A stretch of 64,000 nt of DNA. Source: Symbiodinium natans (Eukaryota > Sar > Dinophyceae > Suessiales > Symbiodiniaceae). Shown in pieces: positions 43,701-51,300 of this stretch. Every line of letters starts with the position of its first letter. Within the stretch, counting starts at the first letter, position 1. The DNA is taken from NCBI GenBank assembly GCA_905221605.1, contig CAJNDS010000554.1, positions 50,878-114,877 on the forward strand. Direction: 5' to 3'. A program made the position numbers and the translations under genes. The notes under the pieces are model-generated. The model had not been told where the DNA came from. It saw only the letters and a program-made list of their open reading frames with translations, and searched no databases.

Positions 43701-45745
43701 TCACCATCAGTAGGCCATAGCTACTCTGACTATATCCAACAAAGCTGCCTGCCAAACAACGCCCGCCTCCCCCTTTGACCCAGATTCTAGGGTTGAGGGC
43801 TTAGGGTTGAGGGTTAGGGTTTAAGAGACATGTCATAAAATTCCGTGAATGACCGTGTAGATCGCCCCATGAGGCCAGTAACTTCTGCTAGATGCCTCTA
43901 GATCGGTAGTTGCTATATGCTTAAGATCCCCCCAAGAAATAGACAAATGCTCCTGCTTATAAGGGTAATATAGGGATTCTTCTCTTTCATTCTTTGGGTT
44001 CTTATAAGCACATATTAGGAGATGGAGCTTCTTATGAAATCTGGCACGTTCTAAGTAGACCTTTGCGATAGACGGTTGTCGCCCTGATAGCCGATGCACT
44101 CTGAGACACGAAGGTGCAAGTACTGAGAGTTCAGAACTCTCTGGGTTGCGAGTTCAGGCTTTAGGGTTTAGGGTCTAGGGTGATCGGTTCAGAGTTTTGG
44201 GCAGTCTTGTTCTGACGCTGGTAGGCTTCAACGAACTAATTCTTCACGGACAAGGGGGTGCACGGGCGACAAATTGCCAGAACACAGCCTACGCCTGACC
44301 CAGCTCAGCTAGGCATCCCTAAACTCCAAACCCGAAACCCTAAACCGGAAACCCTAAACCCGAGACCCTAAATTGGAAACCCTAAACCCTAAACCCGAAA
44401 CCCTAAACCCTAAACCCGAAACCCCAAACCCTAAACCCCAAACCCTAAACCCTAAACCCTAAACCCCAAACCGACACAGCAAACACCCCCGGGAGGCAGA
44501 GGCGGAGCTCTCAACTGGCCCAGGGAAGCCCACGGAAGAGGACATCGCTGTCCACGCAGCGGCCCAGCCATCCAGGATGATTTTCTTGTTTAGGGTTTAG
44601 GGTTTTAGGGAGGGTGTAGGGTTTAGGGTTTAGGGCTTATATATAGGGTTTAGGGTTTAGGGTTTAGGGTTTAGGGTCACTTTTTGGGATTCAGGATTTG
44701 TAGGGTTTCAGGTTACAGCCCTTGAGAGTCTTGAAGAATTTGAGCGATCAGGCATTCTGTGATGCTCGCACTCCCCCCCCCCTAAAGATATATATATATA
44801 TATATGTATAATAATAATAATAATAATAAATTTTTTATAACAATTCTATATAAATATATACATATATATATATGAGAAATCAAACCAAATAGACACCCGC
44901 CCCCTTTGTTATTCATTTATTCATTCTGGTAGCTGTTGAATGGGGCACCGAATGCCTAAGCCCAGCAGCCCTTACCTCTCAGCCCCAAGCCCTACCACCC
45001 AAAAGCCCCTAAACTTACGACTCCATAGTACGGTAACGGTACCTTGGAAGATGAAAGCAACGAAATGCAACCGACAAAAATAGCTCCAAAGAAAAATGTG
45101 CGAACACCTAAACGCCTCAACCCCTCAACCCGTCAACCGCTAAACCCCTAGCAGAAGTTTGACCACGGCGGTATCCGGTCTTGCAAGTGTCTTTGGAAAC
45201 CTGTCCGGGGGTAGGTGTAGGTCTGAACTTTTGCTTTTTCACTTTTTTCCCTATAAATCCCCTAAAAAGTCTTATAAGCCAACAAAGCTTGACTGTCTTA
45301 CCCTGAATCCCCTGAACAATCCTTACAAAGTCATTAGAAAGTTTTATTATTCTAGGGCCCAAACCTACCCCAGTGTCATCGGTTTAGGAGCAGGCTTAGG
45401 GCCCGAAGGCTCCTGAAGCTCGGGGTTTGCGTTTTAGGGTTTAGGGTTTAGGGTTTAGGGTTCAGGGGATGTTCGGAAACCCCCTGAAGAGTTGTTCAGG
45501 GTTCAGACCACCTCTTCTGTGAGATTTTTGTCCGGGGTTTCGGGCCTTGGCTGGTCCGAGGGTGGGCTTAGGATCCTTCAAAGCCCACACATGGCACAGC
45601 GTAAACCCAAAGTACCCTAAACCCTAAACCCTAAACCGGGGCAACCCTAGCCCTAAACCATAAAACCCTCGACCCAAAGGTGAAGGTCAACGTGTTCAAC
45701 TCCATGGACTTCCTGGTGAAGAACAGCCCGGCCATCCGCAACAAG
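25707..45745 (+). CDS. Beta-carbonic anhydrase, gene C (3' end not found; interrupted by an LTR element)
   Basis: Exons seen: 25707-25775, 26325-26370, 36528-36601, 38438-38467, 39256-39300, 40858-40882, 41060-41108, 41672-41753, 42049-42084, 43188-43265, 44496-44561 and 45680-45745. Exons 2 and 3 join as ALQLLKQ-ARMLLKGNERF, matching the KALEILQNGNKRF region of gene B. The 8.8-kb LTR element lies in that intron. VLGCA|DSRVPLE carries zinc Cys plus the Asp-Arg dyad, and VLGHTKCG gives His/Cys. GNTCVHSEG, GALLQGLNDVAQK and VNVFNSMDFL follow. One exon encoding the helix before APHTAV (between 36602 and 38437) was not resolved; 37722-37746 is a candidate. The C-terminal SGxLEIHGG...FLGPSP exons do not appear before the satellite region, so the gene may be truncated or its last exons lost. 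The start at 25707 is a proposal based on phase. Confidence 0.7.
26423..26709 (-). repeat. 3' LTR
   Basis: 287 bp, near identical to 34979-35265 with T/C, C/T and A/C differences noted. The outer flank is TTTAGGG repeat of the host intron. Confidence 0.92.
26710..26719 (-). promoter_or_regulatory. Polypurine tract of the LTR element
   Basis: On the minus strand ACAGGGGGAG abuts the TG start of the 3' LTR. That is where plus-strand priming is expected in LTR retrotransposons. Confidence 0.75.
26720..27079 (-). other. Untranslated segment between ORF and polypurine tract
   Basis: About 360 bp with stop codons in all useful frames. No protein similarity was seen. CACATTGG occurs several times here and recurs in the ORF; no function is assigned. 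Confidence 0.6.
27080..34912 (-). CDS. Gag-like multi-zinc-finger protein of the LTR element (2,610 aa)
   Basis: Single uninterrupted frame, with the first ATG placed just inside the primer-binding site at 34912. The frame stays open upstream through the 5' LTR to 35266, but that ATG is formed by LTR TG plus a flanking A, so the internal start is preferred. Domains by nucleotide position: WW-like module (about 34155-34240; W..Y.Y...T..W.LP); S1-like RNA-binding fold (about 32735-32925; G.....GAF...G); Trp-rich stretch (about 32560-32670); three CCCH fingers (about 31930-31990, 31660-31720, 31490-31560); a helical segment resembling a SAM/HhH fold (about 31020-31210); basic Arg-rich stretch (about 30640-30720); helical core of unknown type (about 29110-29720); three more CCCH fingers (about 28240-28330, 28160-28230, 28080-28150); Lys-rich tail. 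Such CCCH/WW contents suggest RNA binding and particle assembly. Gag identity is inferred from position, not homology. Confidence 0.75.
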   Translation of the reverse strand: MPSPKRWLQLASDGGQDGGAGNGAAESLGERAVLEEVIPDAEEHLEEALVAESPNVGMNPNRDMVSNAEAEGRAVSVPPKPGEKRNWDATGGIDREMEVTVLRVLHKHGYQPSSSTSGRMVDQESQTDLIGEVLQATRRPLNKIKKGPSSSSQGGGSGHKQKGADGFEAAPAAEYAMGEEEILQMEAERLRQLSEEDEMRQVSERDGFRKDEHLIQACDGTMWELHLHEDGRQYYYCLDTHETKWTLPVVGEKVKSDEVVGSPLGNELEMEAALDSSSSTPKTESTRAFQGSVNSLGEKDFSSTIRDSGPRADGDAPTSGSPDEEGIPGNQANIAGAQHLDREETEALSEGGAAMELVDPEEKMPNEVIGTVSAAEERVVDVVPVVQEGGPGDSEDGEKKLCVTTEEVSSFGAKNSAIQREKEASGIAGDTDDLKNEAWSANDARVDAPDITWSAKEARVEVHVVVRSTGDCNNGAQVSAAADDGGSQVDALVQPEVSSEERNDKGYTGANEAAVVNDGGNSPLEAMEPKEPAVEESVPAVDDRLNCPAVEEDLPAAEGETKDSNDGSTPMKGEALPSGSSPEVDTERTTADEAKPLAEKKGGPEIQEHKKDELVGLVEQDEQCDPKVKTKDAPGADDTEMVSEERVKKVPRAGALESPGPHCYQEGDEIMGLVRCINGYGAFLDHGDMNVLIPAEGNNAYQFKFGDTVNGTVKRVEDDGTIILDTFLVLEEDVEDSSSTLRKWKPSGWSTWWTDSWYAGQWYQDSNGQWDWKQEEEQSDEELVVQELSSEERKERQLYGEKIYKALLENGNEEEAYVGKITGMLLGRPMEDLQECVADQAFLNAEARRAYGILQNDGWKPDGTESTGLGKLTTFSRKQYHNALFELACRKRRFSRPVVGEAVATVLNQGEDEFWNALWLDTKLFLQELDGAVQSMSKRENKPMEAYMDPDQYKKAYMTPKTVLSPGYSKLCRFFNKGRCRNGDGCPYEHRRYGEGWPEGGSTDPKNSQEADDEDGNIGDPPTEEGTVDEAQQEREDLAFRAKYNFGKGASKGEPTSGEPKGRLCLYYNQGGCKYGTACRYLHNDDVALEGTWEPGKAWDNASRKSLRDAGFHHCCFDYYLRGRCRKGLNFCKYSHDEMSEERLSLLKHLVQVANQVRFEKERGWELTDRSTFQPPASGGAESSSSSAPKALQMTNVSQKDGEKGILDEVEADEQKNSVAASTSTQLHNPEEPIENWMARNAHLWVYTPHVSEVMITLGVTNVSDLQEFIFVEDLVDKGINKVTACKILQLVGEVRYRPGGPEKAVPSDASVRVQQSSGNKGTGRAAVRTLTQVREAEDSGAKTMPRGSYRELFDKVRYRDGWTLAQRSPLCVQKLRLVGVGMPPVNPPTKKYRSRSNPVRRGRPLLDKKQVRQVPRSRSQRRVQLAEVVEKPKPLEPVKPRGGLSYPFSRAWADVVDDDDQAEALVSYAASSSDSSEEETNAVQRLKELFLQERDSWRTASRGNVPQSGSSGSNDGPKKSVHLGEGRDKASRGETRQEVTSQVFSLPQPSRRAERSQKRTRDGSVMVGSLAVGSTDEGLPGQGAAGQVNVSESAQVLPGHEVAGQETAPEGAVQISGEETDQKEGEGGSNDLRGNDAKMLGGGPVRSDLQQLLVKGLLTRIYWKVAVGKLPMGQRDCQKGSNKMDRNLVISMSSEGASEQNENLALEDDADQSMGDGAMVMVYDPGTLIQSPTIDWVMRRGLTARTVWPAMAHLAQRICAEMVQVDEMNAQLGTGTLLFQRRDQGYYTDLHHSFHDNPCLPAVGNYPLSVMGALLSPGLEGEFKNTDKFGTAMEAIAYDWSRSPGMEVHIELMARVAKMVHPFLNLGAQGSVMVSEFLWQRGRARLMEFLQAATCADQLEALWRRMDDDADEEVDPSTAMLEVLGLEDAVLDQGNNESLIPIEDAGGETSGDTGGKGKAPEVSPEEEKSSGSSRLADTRIFLWSVYSRVASNFSMQDRTTGKIFDSTKGYPGEGPNNDDNPSSKGNFPWISEDYLDEVVSKKMERSSEMDGLVPGSEGSLEKVEVENVTASKILMALWKKGHRVGFRRLRRLNASGCKVGAMKRPIKRVQKIGARKAFMKMFNVFGSSQHGSGVGGKPIMKVVGPRPGFPAVLQAPNTDSTSGEGSSPQVHGNVHVEHSRPMDRYEAERLEKRKKGFCYWFGKGKDRCKFGDDCKFIHSEDDVVLHSYWCKYYVAGRECFAGKDCGFSHDATGVRCVQFARSGKCRFGDRCVFEHGVPLEKQRPRSPRTPPRDGPRRKSGANGGEKEIPPEQFDDDEEDFMVYDEETKMTELLMEAISFLSGGKPDLARAEADPLFKLLKFTGDADQMDQVWVSWTTEMLSVLELLEVVKSYDVSLAEVEEWVNDLRIWYERANLGEEKDPKKGKKRSLEGESSKDIPAEKEVVETSETEVAVEEEKKKVKKKRKAAAIEDPYTLMVPKPKKMPTIIEKGGSTSNVVASAVEKSSKTRTKSNVGGKTKKKEKSQSPKKEEVVMVQDPEEKDRPSDAEAPGSANANEELGQSCQAIEDAKREGLVSSIQRGIQDPILTISDLEYILLQLHLKIANNRKKK
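34966..34978 (-). promoter_or_regulatory. Primer-binding site, half-tRNA (initiator Met) type
   Basis: The plus strand here reads TGGGCTCATAACC, the conserved anticodon stem-loop of eukaryotic initiator tRNA-Met including the CAU anticodon. On the element strand it directly follows the 5' LTR. Priming from a cleaved 5' half of this tRNA is known for Drosophila copia and some Ty1/copia relatives. Confidence 0.85.
34979..35265 (-). repeat. 5' LTR
   Basis: 287 bp, pair of 26423-26709. It begins TGCGGAGCTGC and ends CGTA on the element strand. The outer flank is TAGGGTTTAGGG. Confidence 0.92.
35282..35463. repeat. Hairpin element, CATGGGTTCCCC family, copy 3 (enlarged)
   Basis: The right end GGGGGGTAGTAGGAAAACCC and internal AAGGCTATTTAGG / GGGGGGAACCTAGG motifs match the family. 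The left end is altered and TTTAGGG units occur inside. It lies beside the LTR element. Confidence 0.55.
35752..35990. repeat. Long interstitial (CCCTAAA)n array
   Basis: About 30 heptamers with few variants, the longest telomere-like block in the window. It lies in the intron of gene C between the LTR element and the NERF-containing exon. Confidence 0.9.
36646..36762. repeat. MITE-like element, CTTAGTAGCTGAGTA family
   Basis: It starts CTTCTCAGTAGCTGAGTAGG and ends GGGTTCTCAGCAACTAGG. The interior is AT-rich and unlike the other members, so it shares mainly its ends with them. Confidence 0.55.
37983..38068. repeat. (CCCTAAA)n array in gene C intron
   Basis: About ten perfect heptamers upstream of the APHTAV exon. 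Confidence 0.9.
38276..38375. repeat. Hairpin element, TTGGGATGTTCCCC family, copy 3 (best preserved)
   Basis: The ends TTGGGATGTTCCCCCTTAT and ATAAGGGGGAACATCCCAA are a perfect 19-bp inverted repeat. ACAGTCCTTAA and TTAAGGACTGT pair further inside. Confidence 0.88.
38826..38953. repeat. MITE-like element interrupted by telomere-like repeats
   Basis: It matches 4053-4154 but has about 36 bp of (CCCTAAA)n between GCTGAATGAG and the TTTACACTTT motif (about 38838-38872). Confidence 0.75.
39010..39117. repeat. Hairpin element, ACCCTT..GGTTCCCTTAT family, copy 6
   Basis: It begins CCAGAGTAGGCCTTCATTCC and ends GCACCCTT...GGTTACTCTTGGG, with a central TTTAGGTTCCCTTATTATAA. It is closest to 47505-47637. 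Confidence 0.65.
39859..39957. repeat. Hairpin element with AAGGGTCCATG ends
   Basis: CCAAGGGTCCATGTACCTC and TTAGGTGCATGGACCCTTAG are inverted arms about 60 bp apart, with a TACTTGGGC / GCCCAAGTA pair inside. Only one copy was seen in the window. Confidence 0.75.
41783..41887. repeat. MITE-like element, CTTAGTAG..CAACTAAG family
   Basis: It begins CTTAGTAGTAGAGTAGGTAA and ends GGACAACTAAGTAAG. An internal AACCTTTAACC / GGTTAACCTTT motif can pair. It lies just after exon 8 of gene C. Confidence 0.6.
42500..42640. repeat. Short tandem repeats (AGAAACCCTTATTTCCAACC and TTTCTACTCCAGA units)
   Basis: GGGAGCAGAAACCCTTATTT occurs twice in tandem with a degraded third copy, preceded by two TTTCTACTCCAGATGCCCTA-like units. 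The open frames on both strands follow from repetition. Confidence 0.7.
42690..42860. repeat. AT-rich microsatellite stretch
   Basis: TATA, AAATA and ATAATGCAT repeats. No gene was seen. Confidence 0.8.
43290..43372. repeat. (TTTAGGG)n array starting just after an exon of gene C
   Basis: About ten perfect heptamers begin some 27 nt after the 5' splice site of the GLNDVAQK exon. The matching CCCTAAA blocks come before the next exon (44330-44470). Confidence 0.9.
44775..44875. repeat. TA and AAT microsatellites
   Basis: (TA)n, (AAT)n and TATATACATA tracts in the intron before exon VKVNVF of gene C. Confidence 0.8.
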
Positions 45746-45823
45746 GCGAGGAAAAGCTGGCTTCTTGGTTTCTTCGGAGCTTTGTAGGTGACCTTGAACC
45801 TTCTTGGCATATGTATGTGTTTG

Positions 45824-45826
45824 TAC

Positions 45827-45857
<31 letters not shown>

Positions 45858-45972
45858 TGTATGTATGTGTATATATATATATATATGCATATATTTATAT
45901 CTATTTTATATTGTTTATGTAAATGAACAAATAAATTAATGCATACATATATATATATATATATATATTAAT
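45824..45972. repeat. (ATGT)n and (TA)n microsatellites
   Basis: About ten ATGT units followed by AT-rich sequence, after the last recognisable exon of gene C. Confidence 0.85.
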
Positions 45973-48390
45973 TTAATGGCTACCGCCAGTGCCGCCGACC
46001 CCAAAGCCGCAGCTGGCTGCGAAGGCTAGTCCACCTGCAGGCCACGGGGTGAATGAGTCCCAGCATACCTGGGGGATGCCACCTGCTTGGCAGAGGTTTC
46101 AGGTCATCGAGCTCGGGAATGGAGCTTCTTGGCAGCAAGCAAGAGGAAAGTGACAATAGTGCCACTGAGCGCCCCAGCACCAAGCGAACCCAGAAGCATC
46201 CAGCACCCTAGCCCTTGCAGCCCTTGAAAGCCGCACAGCACAACTCGGGAGGCTTCTCTTTGCATTCTTGGAGGGTTGTAGGAGTGAAACCCTTCTCCCT
46301 CTGTGCCCGTCCGGTCGGATGTGAGCGGCGGGCTTTCCCTTCCCGAAGCAGACTCGCAACGGCCTACAAGCCCGCAGAAGCCTTGCCCTGAACCCTGAAC
46401 CCTAAACCCTAAGCCCCAAACTCTCAACCCTAAGCCCTAAACCCTAAACCCTAAACCCTAAACCCTGAACGGAGGGGGTGGGCATGGGTCGAGGGGATGG
46501 AGAGTGGATGGGCCAATGGGGCCAGGAGCCATGGTGGGGGCCATGAGCGGAAGGGCGGAGGGCGGAGCGGGCGGAGCAAGCGGAGGGGCGGGCATTGACT
46601 GGGGCCCTTTAAAGTCAGCTGAGAAGCCATGTCCATGGGGGTGGGCAGGAGCCATATGAGGCATGTCCATGGCAGCCATGGGGGTCGAGTGGAGGGGGAA
46701 GGGCGGAATGCACTTGGTCAGCTGAGAAGCCACGTCCAGCCAATGGGCGGGTCCATGAAGGGCATGGGCAGGGGGCGGGGTGCGTGGGTGGTGGGGGCAG
46801 GGCAAGTGGGCGGGCATGCACTGGGGCCCGGCAAGCTTTGGATGGAGTAGGTGGTAGGGGCAATGGGTCTTCACTGACGCCGCCCCCCTACAGGTCGGCG
46901 GATATTTATATTTATATTTATATTTACATATCCACACACACACACATATATATATATATGTACATCTATGTATACATCTATAACCCTAAATCCTAAACCC
47001 GGCATTGCTTTGGAGTTTAAGGTTCAGGGCTTAGGGTTCAGGTGCTTTAGTGTTTCGGGCTTTGAGGTTAGGCTTTAGGTTTGGTGGGTTCCGCAGGACT
47101 CCGCTTTAGGGTTTAGGGTTTAGGGAACCCTACACGTGCGTTTTCGCCTGTGTGGCAAAACTTCTGTGCTGCGCGTTGTAGCCAGCTTCCAAGCATGCCA
47201 ACCCTTGGTCGGCCTGAGCCTGGGCTACCGCGATGGTGTGTCGAGGACTTGGAGGTCTATGTGTTTTGTAGGGATTCGGTTTAGGGATTCGGTTCAGTGT
47301 TTAGGGCTTAGGGTTTAGAGGTAAGGGGTTTGGGGTTTAGGGTTTAGGGTTGCTGACTAACTAATCCTGGCTAGGGAATTGTGGCGGGCAGGGAGGGGGG
47401 GGCGGAAATCTTGAATTGGTACCTTCCACCTCCGCACCGCCTTCAGAAGTTGGCGTGGCAGCGGCAGAAGGATGACAGTGTTTGCAGACCACCAGTCCGT
47501 ACAGTAGATGCCCTGAGTCTATGGGACCCAGAGTGGGCCCTTATTCCTTTTTTTTTTTTTAGGGTTCAGGTTCCCTGATAGAAGCCCCCTTTACAACAAA
47601 ACAGCACCTTGTTGCTCCTAGGTTACGCTTGGGTCGAGGAAGTATTCGGGGCGGGGGAAGGGGGGAGGGGGGGAGGCGGGGAGGCGGGGAGGCGGGAAAT
47701 CTATGAGGACATAGTGTCCCACATTCCCTCTAACTTTAATTCTATTTCCCTAGTTTGCATTTGACAAACCTACAACCTTGGGCTGTCTTGCTTGTTGAGG
47801 GCACAGGCCTCGGGGTTTGGGCTTTTCATGTGAGGGGGGGGGGGGGGGTAGGGAGGCTTGCACAGAAGAGCTGGAGGTGCGGGTTCTCATCTCTTACTTT
47901 TCCAACGCAACACTGCAGTATGCCGAGCGCATCTTCGCCACCATAAGCTTAAGACCACAGTAAAGCCTCAACCCGTCAGCCCACTTTTAAACATGGGCCG
48001 ATATAATAGTATACTAGCATATGAGTATATGAGTATAGAAGCATAGTAGTATAGTAGTATATTAGTATATTGGTATATAGTATATTAGTATATTAGTATA
48101 TCAGTAGATTAGTATATTCGTATATTCGTATATTCTAGTAATCTTTATAAGAGGGGATATCCGCCCCTCCCCCCCCCCCCCCCCCCGTGGCTGAGCAAAA
48201 TAGGGTCTATTTAGAAGCTGGGGCTTGTGATTGTGAAGCAAAGTTTAGTTCATGATTAAGCAGCTACATCTTTAGTAACATCCCACAATCTGAGACTCCA
48301 CAGCCTGCATCTGCCACTCGAAACCCTCATCCCCAAAGTCTAGCCTTTCCGTCACATGCATTGAATAATCGGACTCGATGACCCTAAGTT
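45973..48390. other. Region without an identified gene between gene C and the satellite
   Basis: Contents in order: unique sequence with GC-rich patches (45980-46360); a short CCCTAAA block; a GC-rich segment (46470-46890) carrying two copies of TCAGCTGAGAAGCCAYGTCC at about 46612 and 46719; TA microsatellite (46900-46985); TTTAGGG traces to about 47350; a hairpin element; a GGGGAGGC-type run (47650-47695); and TATAGTATAT-like repeats (48000-48140). The expected 3' exons of gene C were searched for and not found. Confidence 0.6.
47505..47637. repeat. Hairpin element, ACCCTT..GGTTCCC family, copy 7
   Basis: It shares GACCCAGAGTGGGCCCTTATT, a T-rich block, GGTTCAGGTTCCCTGATA and GGTTACGCTTGGGTC with copy 6. 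GACCCA and TGGGTC form the outer inverted ends. Confidence 0.6.
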
Positions 48391-48399
48391 TATTTTAAG

Positions 48400-51300
48400 C
48401 CTTAGCCGTGCATTCGCGCGCACTTTTCGGCCGTGCCCAGCTGCTACCCCCAGCCGAAGCGAAGGGCGAAAACAGTCTCAGATTGTTTGTTTTTCAGGCG
48501 CAGCGTTGCAGGAGTAGATGTGCTGGAATACTACTACATCATGGTGACTTGAGCCTAAACTCGATGGCCGGCCTCCGAAACAGTAACCCTCATTAAAAAA
48601 GCTTTACCTGCACGCACATGCACGCGACTGCCGCGCCCCGGTTGCCACCCCGAGCCGAAGCGAAGGGCGGGGAACCGTTTTAGAATTTCTCTTTTCGGGC
48701 GCAGCAATGACCTGCATCCTAAGGACTCAATGACCTGCATCCTACACACTAACCCTGCTTCTAATTTTGCACTCACAGGCACGCTACCGCCGCGCCCCGG
48801 TTGCCACCCCCAGCCGAAGCGGAGGGCAGGGAACCGCTTTAGAATTTCTCTTTTCGGGCGCAGCAATGACCTGCATCCTAAGGACTCAATGACCTGCATC
48901 CTACACACTAACCCTGCTTCTAAACCTTAATTTTGCACTCACAGGCACGCTACCGCCGCGCCCCGGTTGCCACCCCCAGCCGAAGCGGAGGGCGGGGAAC
49001 CGTTTTAGAATTTCCCTTTTCGGGCGCAGCGATGACCTGCATCCTAAGGACTCAATGACATGCATCCTACTATACACTAACCCTGATTCTAAGCTTTAAT
49101 TGTGCACTCACAGGCACGCTACCGCCGCGCCCCGGTTGCCGCCCCCAGCCGAAGCGGAGGGCAGGGAACCGTTTTAGAATTTCTCTTTTCGGGCGCAGCA
49201 ATGACCTGCATCCTAAGGACTCAATGACCTGCATCCTACACACTAACCCTGCTTCTAAACTTTAATTTTGCACTCACAGGCACGCTACCGCCGCGCCCCG
49301 GTTGCCACCCCCAGCCGAAGCGGAGGGCGGGGAACCGTTTTAGAATTTCCCTTTTCGGGCGCATCGATGACCTGCATCCTAAGGACCCAATGACCTGCAT
49401 TCTACACACTAACCCTGATTCTAAACCTTAATTGTGCACTCACACGCACGCTACCACCGCGCCCCGGTTGCCACCCCCAGCCGAAGCGGAGGGCGGGGAA
49501 CCGTTTTAGAATTTCCCTTTTCGGGCGCAGCAATGACCTGCATCCTAAGGACTCAATGACCTGCGTCCTACACACTAACCATGATTCTAAACCTTAATTG
49601 TGCACTCACACGCACGCTACCGCCGCGCCCCGGTTGCCACCCCCAGGCGCAGTGATGACCTGCATCCTAAGGACTCAATGACCTGCATCCTACACACTAA
49701 CCCTGATTCTAAACCTTAATTTTGCACTCACAGGCACGCTACCGCCGCGCCCCGGTTGCCACCCCCAGCCGAAGCGGAGGGCGGGGAACCGTTTTAGAAT
49801 TTCCCTTTTCGGGCGCAGCGATGACCAGCATCCTAAGGACTCAATGACCTGCATCCTACACACTAACCATGATTCTAAACCTGAATTGTGCACTCACACG
49901 CACGCTTGGTTGCCACCCCCAGCCGAAGTGGAGGGCGGGGAACCGTTTAGGAATTTCCCTTTTCAGGCGCAGCGATGACCTGCATCCTAAGGACTCAATG
50001 ACCTGCATTCTACACACTAACCCTGATTCTAAACCTTAACTGTGCACTCACACGCACGCTACCGCCGCGCCCCGGTTGCCACCCCCAGCCGAAGCGGAGG
50101 GCGGGGGACCGTTTTGCAATTTCCCTTTTCGGGCGCAGCGATGACCTGCATCCTATAAGGACTCAAGGACCTGCATTCTACACACTAACCCTGATTCTAA
50201 ACCTTAATTGTGCACTCACACGCACACTACCACCGCGCCCCGGTTGCCACCCCCAGCCGAAGCGGAGGGCGGGGAACCGTTTTAGAATTTCCCTTTTCGG
50301 GCGCAGCAATGACCTGCATCCTAAGGACTCAATGACCTGCGTCCTACACACTAACCATGATTCTAAACCTTAATTGTGCACTCACACGCACGCTACCGCC
50401 GCGCCCCGGTTGCCACCCCCAGGCGCAGTGATGACCTGCATCCTAAGGACTCAATGACCTGCATGCTACACACTAACCCTGATTCTAAACCTTAATTTTG
50501 CACTCACACGCACGCTACCGCCGCGCCCCGGTTGCCACCCCCAGCCGAAGCGGAGGGCGGGGAACCGTTTTAGAATTTCCCTTTTCGGGCGCAGCGATGA
50601 CCAGCATCCTAAGGACTCAATGACCTGCATCCTACACACTAACCATGATTCTAAACCTGAATTGTGCACTCACACGCACGCTACCGCCGCGCCCCGGTTG
50701 CCACCCCAAGCCGAAGCGGAGGGCGGGGAACCGTTTTAGAATTTCCCTTTTCGGGCGCAGCGATGACCTGCATCCTAAGGACTCAATGACCTGCATCCTA
50801 CACACTAAACCTGATTCTAAGCCTTAATTGTGCACTCACGGGCACGCTACCGCCGCGCCCCGGTTGCCACCCCCAGCGGAAGCGGAGGGCGGGGAACCGT
50901 TTTAGAATTTCCCTTTTCGGGCGCAGCGATGACCTGACTCAATGACCTGCGTTCTACACACTAACCCTGATTTTAAACTTTAATTGTGCACTCACAGGCA
51001 CGCTACCGCCGCTGACCTGCATTCTGATTCTAAACCTTAAGTGTGCACTCACAGGCACGCTACCGCCACGCCCCGGGCGCAGCCATGACCAGCATCCTAA
51101 GGACTCAATGACCTGCATCCTACACACTAACCCTGATGCTAAACCTTAATTGTGCACTCACACGCACGCTACCGCCGCGCCCCGGTTGCCACCCCCAGCC
51201 GATTCGGAGGGCGGGGAACCGTTTTAGAAGTTCCCTTTTCAGGCGCAGCGATGACCTGCATCCTAAGGACTCAATGACCTGCATTCTACACACTAACCCT

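Noticed and set aside
46458-46943. Pro/His-rich minus-strand frame of 161 aa
   Set aside because: Compositional frame in a GC-rich segment with short internal repeats; no homology and no splice context.
48555-50827. Repeated 60-120-aa frames with identical peptides
   Set aside because: Frames of the satellite unit, present in several phases and both strands.
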